From Cyclostephanos tholiformis (lineage: Eukaryota > Bacillariophyta > Thalassiosirophyceae > Thalassiosirales > Thalassiosiraceae), in assembly GCA_036939975.1 (NCBI GenBank), contig JALLPB010000133.1:1-38523 (forward strand): a stretch of DNA of 38,523 nucleotides. The letters run 5' to 3'. The translations under genes were made by a program, and so were the position numbers. Positions 21,601 through 31,123 of this stretch are shown here, piece after piece. The notes under the pieces are model-generated. The model saw only the letters and a program-made list of their open reading frames with translations, searched no databases and was not told where the DNA came from. The first letter of the stretch is position 1, and each line of letters begins with the position of its first letter.

Positions 21601-23122
21601 ACACGTGATCGGCATTCACCGGCATCATCATCTGCGTCATGATCTCGTCCAGCAAATCCAACGCCTGCTCCGGCCGTCCCTGGGCAGCGAATATTCTCAT
21701 CAACGCCCCATACGCCATAACGTCGGGTGCCACGCTGTGTATGCGCATCTCCTTCCATCTCGACCACGCCCTATTCGCCGCATCGGACTTGATCGACGGA
21801 TGCACGTCCGATCTCGATATTAGCTTATAACACGCCGAGAAGAAGGATGTGTATGCGGATAGCGGAGGCACGGCAATGGGAGGGGGCGGGCCGCCCGACC
21901 TCATGTCGCTATTCGATCGGGACGACGATCCCATCCTCCTCCGGACCTCGTCGTATTCGGCACGGGACGCCTCGATTAGCTCGTCGAGGACCGACTCGGC
22001 GCCACGATAATCGCCATCACGCGCGTATACGTCCACGAGCGCCGACCAGAAGTATCCGTTCGACCGCACGCCGTTATCCCTGCGCAATTCGTCGACCTTA
22101 CGTCCCTCCCACACGCTCGAGCAGCACGTTAGCAACGAAACGTGGGAGTAAATGCCGAGGGACGAGGTTGGCACGTCCAATTCGCGAAGCAGACGCAACG
22201 CGGATGCCAGACCGACGGGCGATGTGCGCTTGCCTTTGGCGTCCCGATGAGCCCTTAGTAGGTCCGATAGGAGCTTGTCCGTAATAGCATTTTCGTCGTC
22301 GCCGCCGCCGCTCGAACCACCGCGAACGACCGGCGATCGACGTTGGTGTTCGACCGTTCCATGCGCGATTTCGATCGACGCCGATGACGACGATGACGAC
22401 GGAATGCCATCTCCGCCTCCGCCTCCGCCTCCGACGTCGCCGTCGCCGCCGCCTCCACCTCTTCCTCCTCCGGTCTCCAAGAGGTACATATCCTCCTCCT
22501 TCCTAACCCTGACGAGCCTCTCCACCTTCCTCCTCAGTCGTCCGTACTCCCCCCCCATGTACAGCGGATACGGACTCGGACTGCTCGTCAAATCGCTCGA
22601 ATTTCCCATGAGATCGTCGACTAATGCGTCCCCCCAATCGTACGTCATCCTCTCCCGCCACCAGGACGGCAGCGGCGGACGAGGCGCGCCGGACGCCTCA
22701 GCGGCCTCCCTCGCCGCATCCCGCGCCGCCCTTCGTACCTCGTCGGGATGTACCCTCCCATCCATTAGCAACTCTCGATACTTGTCGGTATTTTCGATCC
22801 TCGCCCGTAGCTCATTCACCCTATCGAAGTGCCTCCCGAGTTGCAATTTCAGCGTCTCCTCCTCCCTGGCGATCTCTATCAGCCGCTCGGTATTCTCCAT
22901 GTCCTCGAGCCTGCGTATCGAAGCCTTCGAATTCGGCCTAGAATGCTTCGCCTTCTCGTATTCCAATTCGCGCATGCGCCTGTGGTATTTCTTGCGTTGT
23001 TTCGGCGTGGGCGGACGAGTCTCGAACGACGTCGACGCGCGGTCCTTCCTCCCCGCGAAGTGACGTACGACCTGCCCCTGCCCCCGTCGCGTCGCCACTC
23101 GAAAATGAGGATGGAACAACGA

Positions 23123-23158
<36 letters not shown>

Positions 23159-23503
23159 CGTCAATAAAAATGGGCGGTGGTTTCGATGCTGATGGTGATG
23201 GCATTGCATCGGCGGCGCGAACGTGGACGGGAGGCCGGGGGAATATGACGTCGAGTAGGACCGCCCGACGCCGACGCCGACGCCCCTCCTCGCGTTGGGA
23301 ACATCATCATCGTCGACGTTCCGTTTCCACTTCCATCGACCGAGATATTGGCGCCGTCGTCGCTGCCACGATGATGACGCAATCGAGACGGACGACGGAC
23401 CACCGGCGACGACGATGGTAGGAGGGGGTAGTAGGGCCGTGGTCGATCTCCTGCATAGGACGAGCGAGGCGCGAGACGACGACATCATGACTGTGTGTGG
23501 CAC
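18653..23503 (-). CDS. Large PPR (pentatricopeptide repeat) protein, 1,553 aa
   Basis: Three exons on the - strand, 23503-19385, 19282-19154 and 19066-18653, join in phase 0 with GTGAGT donors. PPR repeats are visible: APDVMAYGALMRIFAAQGRPEQALDLLDEI and YFWSALVDVYARDGDYRGAESVLDEL in the first half (roughly residues 440-660), and VDAHLLNGMLRVYTNAGRIEPALRFY...HGLTPTTHSDRLLLEMLLKKKRVGRAF across the three last exons. PPR proteins bind organelle RNA (family knowledge). The N-terminus is rich in Arg, Ser and Ala and poor in acidic residues, fitting an organelle presequence. A long acidic, low-complexity insert with Asp/Glu runs (around residues 950-1200) separates the two PPR parts. Coding sequence of the first third is very GC-rich with Ser and Gly codon repeats. 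Divergent from the PLP enzyme gene. Confidence 0.85.
19067..19153 (-). other. PPR gene intron 2
   Basis: 87 nt on the - strand, GTGAGT donor and TCCATAG acceptor. No hairpin. Confidence 0.7.
19283..19384 (-). other. PPR gene intron 1
   Basis: 102 nt on the - strand, GTGAGT donor and TTGTCAG acceptor. No hairpin of the type found in the Helitron-type element, which makes it a useful host control. Confidence 0.75.
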
Positions 23504-23787
23504 TCAATGCTTCGAGTGACGCGGGGCGCCTCGTGGCGGCAGGCGGGGGGGTTCAAAATAATAAATATGGATGGCCAGACGCTCTCCTCAGAAGTTGGCG
23601 GGATCATTTACCTAGGTACTAGTCCCTCGATCGTCGCAGCACGCGCCCGGAGATAGCAGATAACGTCGAGACTCGAGACGCCATAATAATATACTAAAAT
23701 AATAGAGAATAGAGAAGATAATATGGTTGCAGCATCGACGACCGACCAGGATCGGAGAGGGCACGCACGAGAGCGCATGACATTGCA
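23504..23787. promoter_or_regulatory. Shared divergent promoter region
   Basis: About 284 bp between the start codons of the PPR gene (-) and the PLP enzyme gene (+), so both promoters must fit here. It includes an AATAATATACTAAAATAATAG-like AT-rich patch around 23681-23702 in otherwise GC-rich DNA. No specific box can be claimed. Confidence 0.4.
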
Positions 23788-24974
23788 ATGAGGAGAACGG
23801 CGAAATTCGCCCTCCTGCTGCTAATGCCGCCGACGTCTCACGCATCATCATTCGCATTTTTACACTGCCGCCTATATCATCGTCATAACCTCCTCCCTCC
23901 CGACGGACGGCCGCTGTTGCCATCCTCACGACCCCCCACCGCCCGATCCTCCGTCGCTTATCCCACTACTCCGTCGTGGCGGCACAACGGAACTACTCAT
24001 CGGTCGTCGATTAAAGCGATGTCGTCGTCGTCGTCGACGTCGTCGTCAACGTCGTCGTCGCCATCGTCATTACGGCGGGAAGGAGGAGGCGGCGGCGGTG
24101 GTGGTGGTGGTGGTGGTGGAGGAGATGGAGGGTGGAACGACACCCCGCGACCCTACCATCCCCCATCGTACGTCGAGGGCGTATTGACGAACGTTCCGAA
24201 AAATGGACGCATACGCCTCGCCAATGTCCCAACGCCCATCCATCCGATGATTAGGTACTCGAACCATCATAACGACCACGACCACGACCACGACGACCAC
24301 CACGACGGCGGAATACTTTCGAGATTGCGCGAGCTGAACGTACGTTTGTACGTCAAGCGGGACGATGCCACCGGCGGCGTCGAGATCGGGGGGAACAAGA
24401 TACGCAAGTTGGAATTCCTAATCGCGGATGCCAAGGCGAACGGGCACGATTCGGTCGTTACCGTCGGCGGCGAGCAGAGCAATCACTGTCGCGCGACCGC
24501 CGCCGCGTGGTAAGTAACCGATGCGTCATTTTTCATTTCATTTATATAATATATATGCATGTACGTGTATCATGCGTCTTCGTTCGGGGGGGAGGCAGGG
24601 GAGCGATTCTTTTTTCATGCTTCCCACGCCTTCTCTCACCCTCCCTAACGACGTCGTGTGTACATTGCGACCACTTGCTCACGGTATTGATCGTTCTGTT
24701 CTATTATACCATGCGGGTGGTACTAGCCGAATGGTGGGACTCTCTCCATACCTCATCCTGCGAACGGCGAGGGCGGATGGCATACGAGACGAAAGGGACG
24801 ATATCGGATGGACGGGCAACATATTGTTCGATAGGATCGTCGGGAGCACCATATACACCTGTACTCCGGGTGAGGTGAGCTGTTGCGCCACACTATACCG
24901 CCGCGTCTCCACCGTCGTCTCGTCCCGACATTTCGTAAGGACGCGCGATGAGGAGCATTAACTCACGACGACCA

Positions 24975-25028
<54 letters not shown>

Positions 25029-25821
25029 AATCACGGGATGGCACAAGTACACGAGACTGGGATCGACGAATCTCGTTGCCGGCGTGTGTGACGACATAAA
25101 GCGAAGGGGGAAGCAATTCAATCCGTATCCCATACCAGTCGGCGGATCCAACGCCATTGGAACGTGGGGTTATATCGACGCAGTCGACGAACTCATGCGA
25201 CAAATCGAGGATGCGCGTTGCGACGATCCGTCGTCTGAAATCGCGCCGGATCATGTCGTTTTCGCAACCGGAAGCGGTGGCACCGCCACTGGAATTGCCG
25301 TTGGTTTATCCCTGGCGTACGGCAGTCTGGGCGTCGGTCATCCGGCCACAATCGGTAAATCCGCGCCGCCGCGAGTGCACGCGGTCGGCGTATGCGACAA
25401 TCCGGACTACTTCTATCGAACGATGTCCTCCATCGCGAATGACATGGGCATCAAGCTACCCGACGATAGGACGACTGAAGAATTCATGCGAGAAATCGTG
25501 ACCGTCCACAACGGCAAGGGCAGGGGGTATGCATTCAGCTCCGATGAGGAGTTAGATTTCATAGTGAGATTCGCGATCGAAACGGGAATCGCGTTGGACC
25601 CTGTGTACACGGGGAAAGCGTTGTATCACTTCTTCACGAATGTGCTGGAAGGAGATCCGGAAGCTTATCGGGGTAAAACCATTTTATTTTGGCATACGGG
25701 GGGAAGTATCGGTCTTTATGAGAGAGGGGATGCTCTCCTGGAGAGGTTGTCTACAGTATCACACGTTATTAGGATTGATGCTTCCGTGACAAGCAATGGA
25801 ACGAGTTGTAATGGCGCATAA
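23788..25821 (+). CDS. PLP enzyme, D-cysteine desulfhydrase/ACC deaminase family, likely plastid
   Basis: Three exons, 23788-24509, 24727-24874 and 25048-25821, join in frame to about 547 aa. Family marks: [25 protein letters not shown], whose Lys (codon 24397-24399, residue 204) is the expected PLP Schiff-base lysine; [54 protein letters not shown]; and a C-terminal [11 protein letters not shown]. The family breaks D-cysteine to sulfide, pyruvate and ammonia, or deaminates ACC; the two cannot be told apart here. The N-terminus has a hydrophobic signal ([13 protein letters not shown]) followed by ASSFAF, close to the diatom plastid motif with Phe at the transit-peptide start. A long Ser/Gly low-complexity run separates the targeting part from the enzyme. 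Confidence 0.85.
24510..24726 (+). other. PLP enzyme intron 1
   Basis: GTAAGT...GTACTAG, 217 nt. The splice makes TGC CGA and continues the family match ([17 protein letters not shown]). Confidence 0.7.
24875..25047 (+). other. PLP enzyme intron 2 with long CT microsatellite
   Basis: GTGAGC...GCACAAG, 173 nt. A near-pure CT repeat runs from about 24979 to 25025 just before the acceptor, as an oversized pyrimidine tract. The splice yields [14 protein letters not shown], which fits the family. Confidence 0.7.
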
Positions 25822-25905
25822 CATACTCGAAATGCGGACTATTCCTCACTCTTCTTCCACGTTGCTGTTTTGAACATATGATACAAACAAAGAACCATAA
25901 CGCAA

Positions 25906-26965
25906 TTAAAAATCGCTTCGGCCCGATCCATCGACAAGAGCCATTTCAAACATCAACACGTGCGCTGCTATTTCGGATCCTTCCACTTCCTCCGATCCGA
26001 TTGCGTTGAACGCCAATGTGGTGTTATCACTTCCCCCAGGTGTGATTTCACATCCATCATGGCGTTGCAATATAACTTCATTGCCGCTCTCGGCACAAGT
26101 CAATTTCACAGAACCTTCCACGCACAAGATATACGCCATGCGATCGTCCTTGATTAGGAAATCAACAGTTTGATCAGCATCCATTTCTATCACAAACATG
26201 TTTGCATCTTGCTCAATCCGAATAAGTGCGTCGTTAGACTCATCTTGAGTATCAGACACAAGATGACGCCATTTATTTCTCGCGGTAAATGCATCCTCGC
26301 TGCCGCGTTTCACTCCACCATAATGTGCAGGATCAAATGATCCATACCGTGGGACAAAACCCTCCCTCCTGGGGACGATCCACGATTGTATAAATCGTAA
26401 CCCCTTCTCTTTTTCTAAATTAAACTCTGAATGCCGCACTCCTCGTCCAGCAGTCATGAATTGGACGCTTCCTCTCGCTAACGTCTCCTCGGTCCCAATA
26501 GAATCTTTGTGAGTCAATTTTCCTTGTATTATATGTGATTATTTCCATGTTTGCGTGTCCGTGCATGCCGAAGCCGCGATTGGGCTGGACAAAATCATCA
26601 TTCATCACTCGCAGGACTCCAAAGTTAGAATTCAGCCTACTGGTATATTCGGCGAATGAAAAATGGAAACGAGATTTGAGCCAGTTCCGCGAAATGGACG
26701 TATCCCATCGGGAGTTGTGGATCTCGTTTGGCGGGTTGCCAAACCAGCTAGGGTCCGGCTCGGACACGAATAAACTTGATGCGGGCACTGTTTCAATGAC
26801 ATAGCTGATTTTTGCTGACTGGTAGGCTGGCGAGAGGGGAGAATGGAGAGCTACGAGAGGGGCGGGAGGCAGGTTGGGAGAAAGATTCGAATCAACGTTG
26901 GAACTTGTATGTTTACTGCAGGTGTCGTGGGGAAAAAAATGAGAACGCCGCACATCTGCGCTCAC
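25906..26965 (-). CDS. Pirin family protein, with a 2-nt frame break
   Basis: The first frame gives KSRFHFSFAEY...NFGVLRVMNDDFVQPNRGFGMHGHANMEIITY. The second frame continues IIQGKLTHKDSIGTEETLARGSVQFMTAGRGVRHSEFN. Together these match the conserved pirin N-terminal cupin, including the metal ligands in GMHGHANMEI and RHSEFN. The C-terminal cupin follows. The frames meet in a TATA stretch near 26528-26538, where two bases (one AT unit) appear to be missing. No GT donor is present to explain this as an intron. No in-frame ATG exists at the 5' end (only a GTG at 26965), so an upstream exon is likely. Pirins are Fe-binding nuclear or cytosolic proteins, some with quercetinase activity. Convergent with the PLP gene, 84 bp apart. 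Confidence 0.75.
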
Positions 26966-27230
26966 ATTACCTCTGCATAATATTATGAATGAAACATCAA
27001 AATGACAGCGTATTACTCCGTCAAGTCCGATCGGTCTAATGATCCTAGTATTAGTGCCGCCATTGCAGAAGCTGTTCCATCTGACGATCCCGGCTCAAAA
27101 AGTGACAATGATGAACAGTTCCCCTCTGATTGTGCGATCATGGCTGGGTGTGGCCTTGCAGGCTGGTTGGTCTGGTGAGCACCATTGGATGTAGACATGG
27201 TTTGCGCTAGGCTAGCACTGATAGAACACG

Positions 27231-27464
27231 ATGTTTACTTCGTTTACTAGTGGTCCATTGCTCGCTATAGTTGCAGCCTTGGGTGGGAATTATGTAGCAC
27301 ATCGAAACCAAGGACCCATTGGAGACTCAATCAGAGCTGTGGGAAACATTGCAGCCGCGGCAGGAAAGAAGGCACAAAAAGAGCATCTTTTCTGTAAGAT
27401 AAAAGCTGCCATTCGTTCGTTGTTTAGCAAAGATGACTGCCACCACTGCGCCAAGCAAATATGA
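27231..27464 (+). CDS. Possible small protein, 77 aa
   Basis: MFTSFTSGPLLAIVAALGGNYVAHRNQGPIG... has a hydrophobic N-terminal segment (residues ~8-20), then an Ala/Lys-rich helix-like part and a CHHC cluster near the C-terminus. I do not recognise it. It is not low-complexity and is flanked by stop-rich sequence, but it could be chance or one exon of a longer gene. Confidence 0.35.
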   Translation: MFTSFTSGPLLAIVAALGGNYVAHRNQGPIGDSIRAVGNIAAAAGKKAQKEHLFCKIKAAIRSLFSKDDCHHCAKQI

Positions 27465-27776
27465 AAAGGAATGAGAACTTAATGCCTAACTGCATTGTGG
27501 TACTCCCCAAATTATAAAGTTATATTAAGATACGAGCAAATAGTAGTTGATAGCATAAAAAATACGAAGTAAAAGGTTACAGAATCTAGGTAGGTAACAC
27601 ATGCTTATTCGAACGGACAGCAAAGAGCGGCGGAATGACCATAGTCCTAATTCGATCATTCACCTTTCACTCAGCAATTAAGTCACCACAAAACTGATTT
27701 TGTCCAGTAACAATTTCGATCCGGATGTCAGGTGAGATTGTTGTCAGGAAGGCGACTCGAAATGCCAGCAATTCCT
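27465..27776. other. Intergenic, nothing recognised
   Basis: AT-rich spacer before the 3' end of the SHOCT-like membrane gene. No repeat or RNA gene seen. Confidence 0.4.
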
Positions 27777-28463
27777 TTACACTGCCGCCAAAATCTCTGC
27801 TCGCTTGTCGTCGTATTCTCGTGTTGATAACAAATATTTCATGTTTTCTAGTTCTTGAAGTCTTGCTTCGGCTGCTGATCCAGTCGTGTGGTCGGGTTGG
27901 TCACTGACGGAGACTTCAATGTAATAATTACGATGAAAAATGGCGACGTTTTCGTCGCTGTAGCCTCCAAAGACTGCAGCATCCCTTAAATGGAAACTCA
28001 CCAAACTCAGCTTTTTAGAGGTTTCTACACAGACTTCGCGGATCACTTTGTAGGCCTTTTGTATTCTTATATACAAATACACCCTGAGACTAACGATCCC
28101 CCCTAACATCATCAGAAGCAGACACACACAACCAATTATAATATAAAAAGGAAACCATAGACTTGTCGGTCCGGCATTGAAAGGGTCGTCATTGATCGCA
28201 TTGGTCATTGACGGCAGGAGTGAAAGTGAACATATCAGAACGAGTACAAAACTGATCATGAAGAAGGCGCCGAAAAGTCTAAATATACGCTGCAATTTGT
28301 TCAGGGGCTCTAATTTTTCGTTGATCTCAATGCAGAATGCTGTCCAATCTGCATCTTGCATCCTGCCACCGCGTAAAATGGCTGGCATGGTGGGATCTAC
28401 CCCGAACGAGCGGGTAAAAGGAGAGTCCCCTCTCTGAATATCGATATGGTGAGAGGACGGCAT
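27777..28463 (-). CDS. Two-TM membrane protein with SHOCT-like C-terminus, 228 aa
   Basis: A single ORF with start ATG at 28463 on the - strand. Residues ~64-88 (LFGAFFMISFVLVLICSLSLL) and ~106-135 (FPFYIIIGCVCLLLMMLGGIVSL) are clear membrane spans. The last ~30 residues, ARLQELENMKYLLSTREYDDKRAEILAAV, resemble the SHOCT short C-terminal domain, which often ends bacterial and some algal membrane proteins. The function is unknown. The central ~65 residues look like a soluble beta-rich domain. Single exon with normal codon use. Confidence 0.6.
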   Translation of the reverse strand: MPSSHHIDIQRGDSPFTRSFGVDPTMPAILRGGRMQDADWTAFCIEINEKLEPLNKLQRIFRLFGAFFMISFVLVLICSLSLLPSMTNAINDDPFNAGPTSLWFPFYIIIGCVCLLLMMLGGIVSLRVYLYIRIQKAYKVIREVCVETSKKLSLVSFHLRDAAVFGGYSDENVAIFHRNYYIEVSVSDQPDHTTGSAAEARLQELENMKYLLSTREYDDKRAEILAAV

Positions 28464-28867
28464 TGTGTGTGATCCGATGACTATTATGAACGATGATTTG
28501 GGCGGAGATTATGCCATCATAGACTTCTAAATAAATGGATCACGCTAATGGTTCATTCTGATATTATGCGTGACGCAAAAGAATATGTAAAATGGCTGAT
28601 TTTCTATCGCCACATTCCAATCCCAAAATAAGTTTTAGACTGGTGAAGTGTGAATGGTTCGAATCGTGCTGCACGAATGGGCAACAACTCACAACTTTCA
28701 GTGTTTTTTTAGAAAAAAAATCGTGTGGAGTTGAGGGATTCGAACTTGCCCAAAGGAGCAAACTCATGATGAGAACTGACCAAAGAAAGAACCATTTATT
28801 TGTGAAATAGCTGTAAATGGAAAATACTGATGGGTGCCTGCCATAATTCTTTTTTGGTTTTTGTACA
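28464..28867. other. Intergenic, no supported gene
   Basis: A - strand ORF of about 121 codons overlaps this stretch but has no recognisable feature beyond one hydrophobic run, and it extends into the RT remnant. TTCGAAC/GTTCGAA words here do not fold into tRNA arms. Confidence 0.4.
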
Positions 28868-29394
28868 GACTCATTATCCCCAAGGATTCCATTAACACCA
28901 CCGTCACGCGGGACAACTGGGAGGCTCATTGGCGGTGTGCAAAGGAAGGAATGTCATTCTGAGTCTCCGGAAGACACTTTGGGCACTACAACACAGGCCT
29001 CATATCCCCCTACATCTCCTACCTCCAATCTCTATGTACCACTCTGGTGGTGAAGAAGGGAATAGTTCTCGACAGGTGGGGGAAGGGTCTATCAGTAATG
29101 CTGGAGAAGAATTTTGGGTGCTCGCTAATTACCAAGTTGCGATTAATTCTCCTAATGGAGGCGGACTTCAACGCAACCAATGAAAGAATATTCGGGATCG
29201 AAATGATGGAGAATGTCCGAAGGTACAATTTGATGCCAGAGGAGGTCTTCAGCGAAAGGAACTAACTAGCAGAGGACGGAACCCTATCCAAAATTCTCTT
29301 CTACGACACGGTAAGGCAGCTCCGCTGTCCGGCACCAGGCCTGGCGTTGGTTGATGCAGACAACTGCTATGACAGAATAGTGCACCCAATGGCT
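28868..29394 (+). pseudogene. Reverse transcriptase fragment, broken and truncated
   Basis: The + strand frames give, in order, DNWEAHWRCAKE, SGRHFGHYNTGLISPYISYL, RWGKGLSVMLEKNFGCSLITKLRLILLMEADFNATNERIFG, EEVFSERN, a stop, LAEDGTLSKILFYDTVRQ, and VDADNCYDRIVHPMA. This matches the RT fingers/palm of a retroelement group frequent in diatoms, including the first catalytic Asp of motif A in VDADNCYDRI. There are at least two in-frame stops (for example TAA at about 29263) and a frame shift near 29336. The similarity ends at about 29394, where the - strand Cys-rich element begins, so it was cut by a later insertion. Confidence 0.7.
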
Positions 29395-31031
29395 CCACCG
29401 CCACCTCGGTTGGTGGCAAAGCGGACCGCGGCACGGAGCTTGCCATCAAGGACCATCAAATTGTACTTTTGTGCAATGAGGTCCTCGTCAGTGGTACCCC
29501 GTCCGCTGCCTGCACCCCTCATGGCCTCCCCCACGATGTCTTGCACGAGGGCATCGTAGTGGCCATCCGTCCACAGTTGCAGGCGGCGTTCCACCCTGCG
29601 CCTGATGTCTCGGGAGCGAATCACGCCCGGACTCTTCCGCAGGACACACGCTGCGAAGATCAGGGCGCGTTCAGAGTTCCACCTCCGTTCCCGAACGCCC
29701 CTGAATTCTCCCGCCAGCGTCGACACGACCCGATGGCCGAGTCCCCCCTTGGGCGGGTTGTACATCGGGTGGGGGCTCGCCACCACCCGATCATACCTCC
29801 GTTGCCAGACCTTGTCGTCTGTGACGCCCCCGTCTAGGTGGCGACCATCGTTCCGATGGATCGTGTCACCGTAGACTGTAACAAGTTGATTGTCGCATGG
29901 GTGGAGGATTTGGTGGCCCAAATCTTCCTCCCCCTCGACATCCCTTGCCCTCACCAATCCCCCCTCTCCACCATTCCCCCCGTCTACCGTCTCCCCTGGA
30001 GTCAGACTGGGGGGGGCATCATTGGTGCCATCTTCGGAGGCGCCAGTCGCCTGAGTCCCGAAGATGGCGTCGCCGATGGCGCCCGTGAGCGAATCGTCGG
30101 CGAGGTCGACAACGCGCGCTGGGGCCCCGGTGGCTCCGCCTCCGTTGCCCATGGGGGCCCTGTCAGCGTCACCGTTGTTGCCCGCGTGGGTGATGGCAAC
30201 GACGCCGGCGGTGCCACTGAGGGCGCCGCCGGTATCACTATCATCGCTCTCACGCGCGCTGTGGGCTCGGCCGTTGGTGCCCGTGATGGCGCCATCGGCG
30301 GCGCCAATGGTGCGCGCGCGTGCTCCGTCGGATCCTCCGGCGGCGCCCGTGAGGGCTCCGTCGGTGGCGCCGGTGTGGTCCGTGCGTGTATCGTTGACTC
30401 CGTCGATGGAGCCTATGAGGGTACCATCGGCGTGCCCAACGGGGCTCGTGCGTGCGTCCACGGCGCCGCCGGCGGCGTCCACGAGGGCGTCGCCGGAGGC
30501 GTCGTCGGCGTCCGAACGCGCGTCGTCGACCGTAGGGTGGCCGGTCACGTTGCCGGTCCTTCGCCCGCTCCCCTGTGCCGCAGGGGGCGATCGAAAAAGT
30601 GCCGTCCCCGTCAACGAATCATCGTCGGCGGTGTCGGCGCGGCGCTCTCCCCCCAAGCTGTCGTGGGAGGAGAGGTAGCTTGCCCCCTCAGTGCCCGGGC
30701 GATCATGGGCTGCTGCGGCGGCGGGGGTGTCCTCGGACGTGGGCAGGCAGAAGATGCCGCCCATGCCGGGGAGGGGGGTTCGAACTGTCGCCTCCGATCG
30801 ACGGTTCCTGCAATTCCTCGAGCCGGGACAACAGCCGACGCACTCCCTCCCCGCGTTGCGGCATTCGCAGCGGGTTTGGGGTGCTGTCGAGCAAGTTGCG
30901 AATCGGGTGCAGCTGCAGCACCTCGCGGGCTCGCTCGACGTCGTACGACGTTGGCGTTGACGGGCATTTGGGTTGAGGGAGATGTCGGAGGGGGCGGAGG
31001 CTCGTCGGCGATTGAATTGCTCCGTGGACAT
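29394..31031 (-). CDS. Retroelement N-terminal ORF with Cys-rich domain, copy 1
   Basis: An open - strand frame of about 545 codons starts at ATG 31031. Residues ~36-76 hold a compact Cys cluster (CCSCTRFATC, CECRNAGRECVGCCP, NCRN) like the Cys-rich heads of diatom retroelement proteins and similar to CXC domains. Residues ~130-340 are Asp/Gly/Ala/Thr-rich with imperfect DGALTGAAGG-type repeats. The C-terminal part (WNSERALIFAACVLRKS...LQLWTDGHYDALVQDIVGEA...MVLDGKLRAAVRFATNRGGGG) matches the segment that usually precedes the RT domain in such elements. The frame is lost at about 29394, next to the + strand RT fragment, so the RT part is missing. A diverged second copy is at 35660-36805. Confidence 0.65.
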
Positions 31032-31076
31032 AATAAAATCGGCTCTTTTGTATGGATTCCTCCGTGAAAAAAGGCT

Positions 31077-31105
31077 GATTTAATTATTGGCAAAACAATT
31101 AAATC
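31077..31105. repeat. Inverted repeat upstream of copy 1
   Basis: GATTTAATT (31077-31085) and AATTAAATC (31097-31105) form a 9-bp stem. The same block, slightly decayed, lies upstream of copy 2 (about 36857-36885), so it belongs to the element's 5' region. Confidence 0.6.
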
Positions 31106-31123
31106 GACGATGGGTCGATTCCA

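Noticed and set aside
22275..23063. 262-codon + strand ORF inside the PPR gene
   Set aside because: Ser/Pro-rich mirror of the GC-rich PPR exon; the - strand has real PPR motifs and splice sites.
27013..27198. 61-codon - strand ORF
   Set aside because: Compositionally plain, no motif, and no splice that links it to pirin in frame.
28655..28760. GGTTCGAATC and GATTCGAAC words that recall tRNA T-arms
   Set aside because: The flanks do not pair into a T stem and no acceptor or anticodon arms are present.
29838..31067. 409-codon + strand ORF opposite the Cys-rich ORF
   Set aside because: GC-rich, Ala/Gly/Val-rich shadow of the - strand repeats. The - strand frame has the Cys cluster and a related copy.
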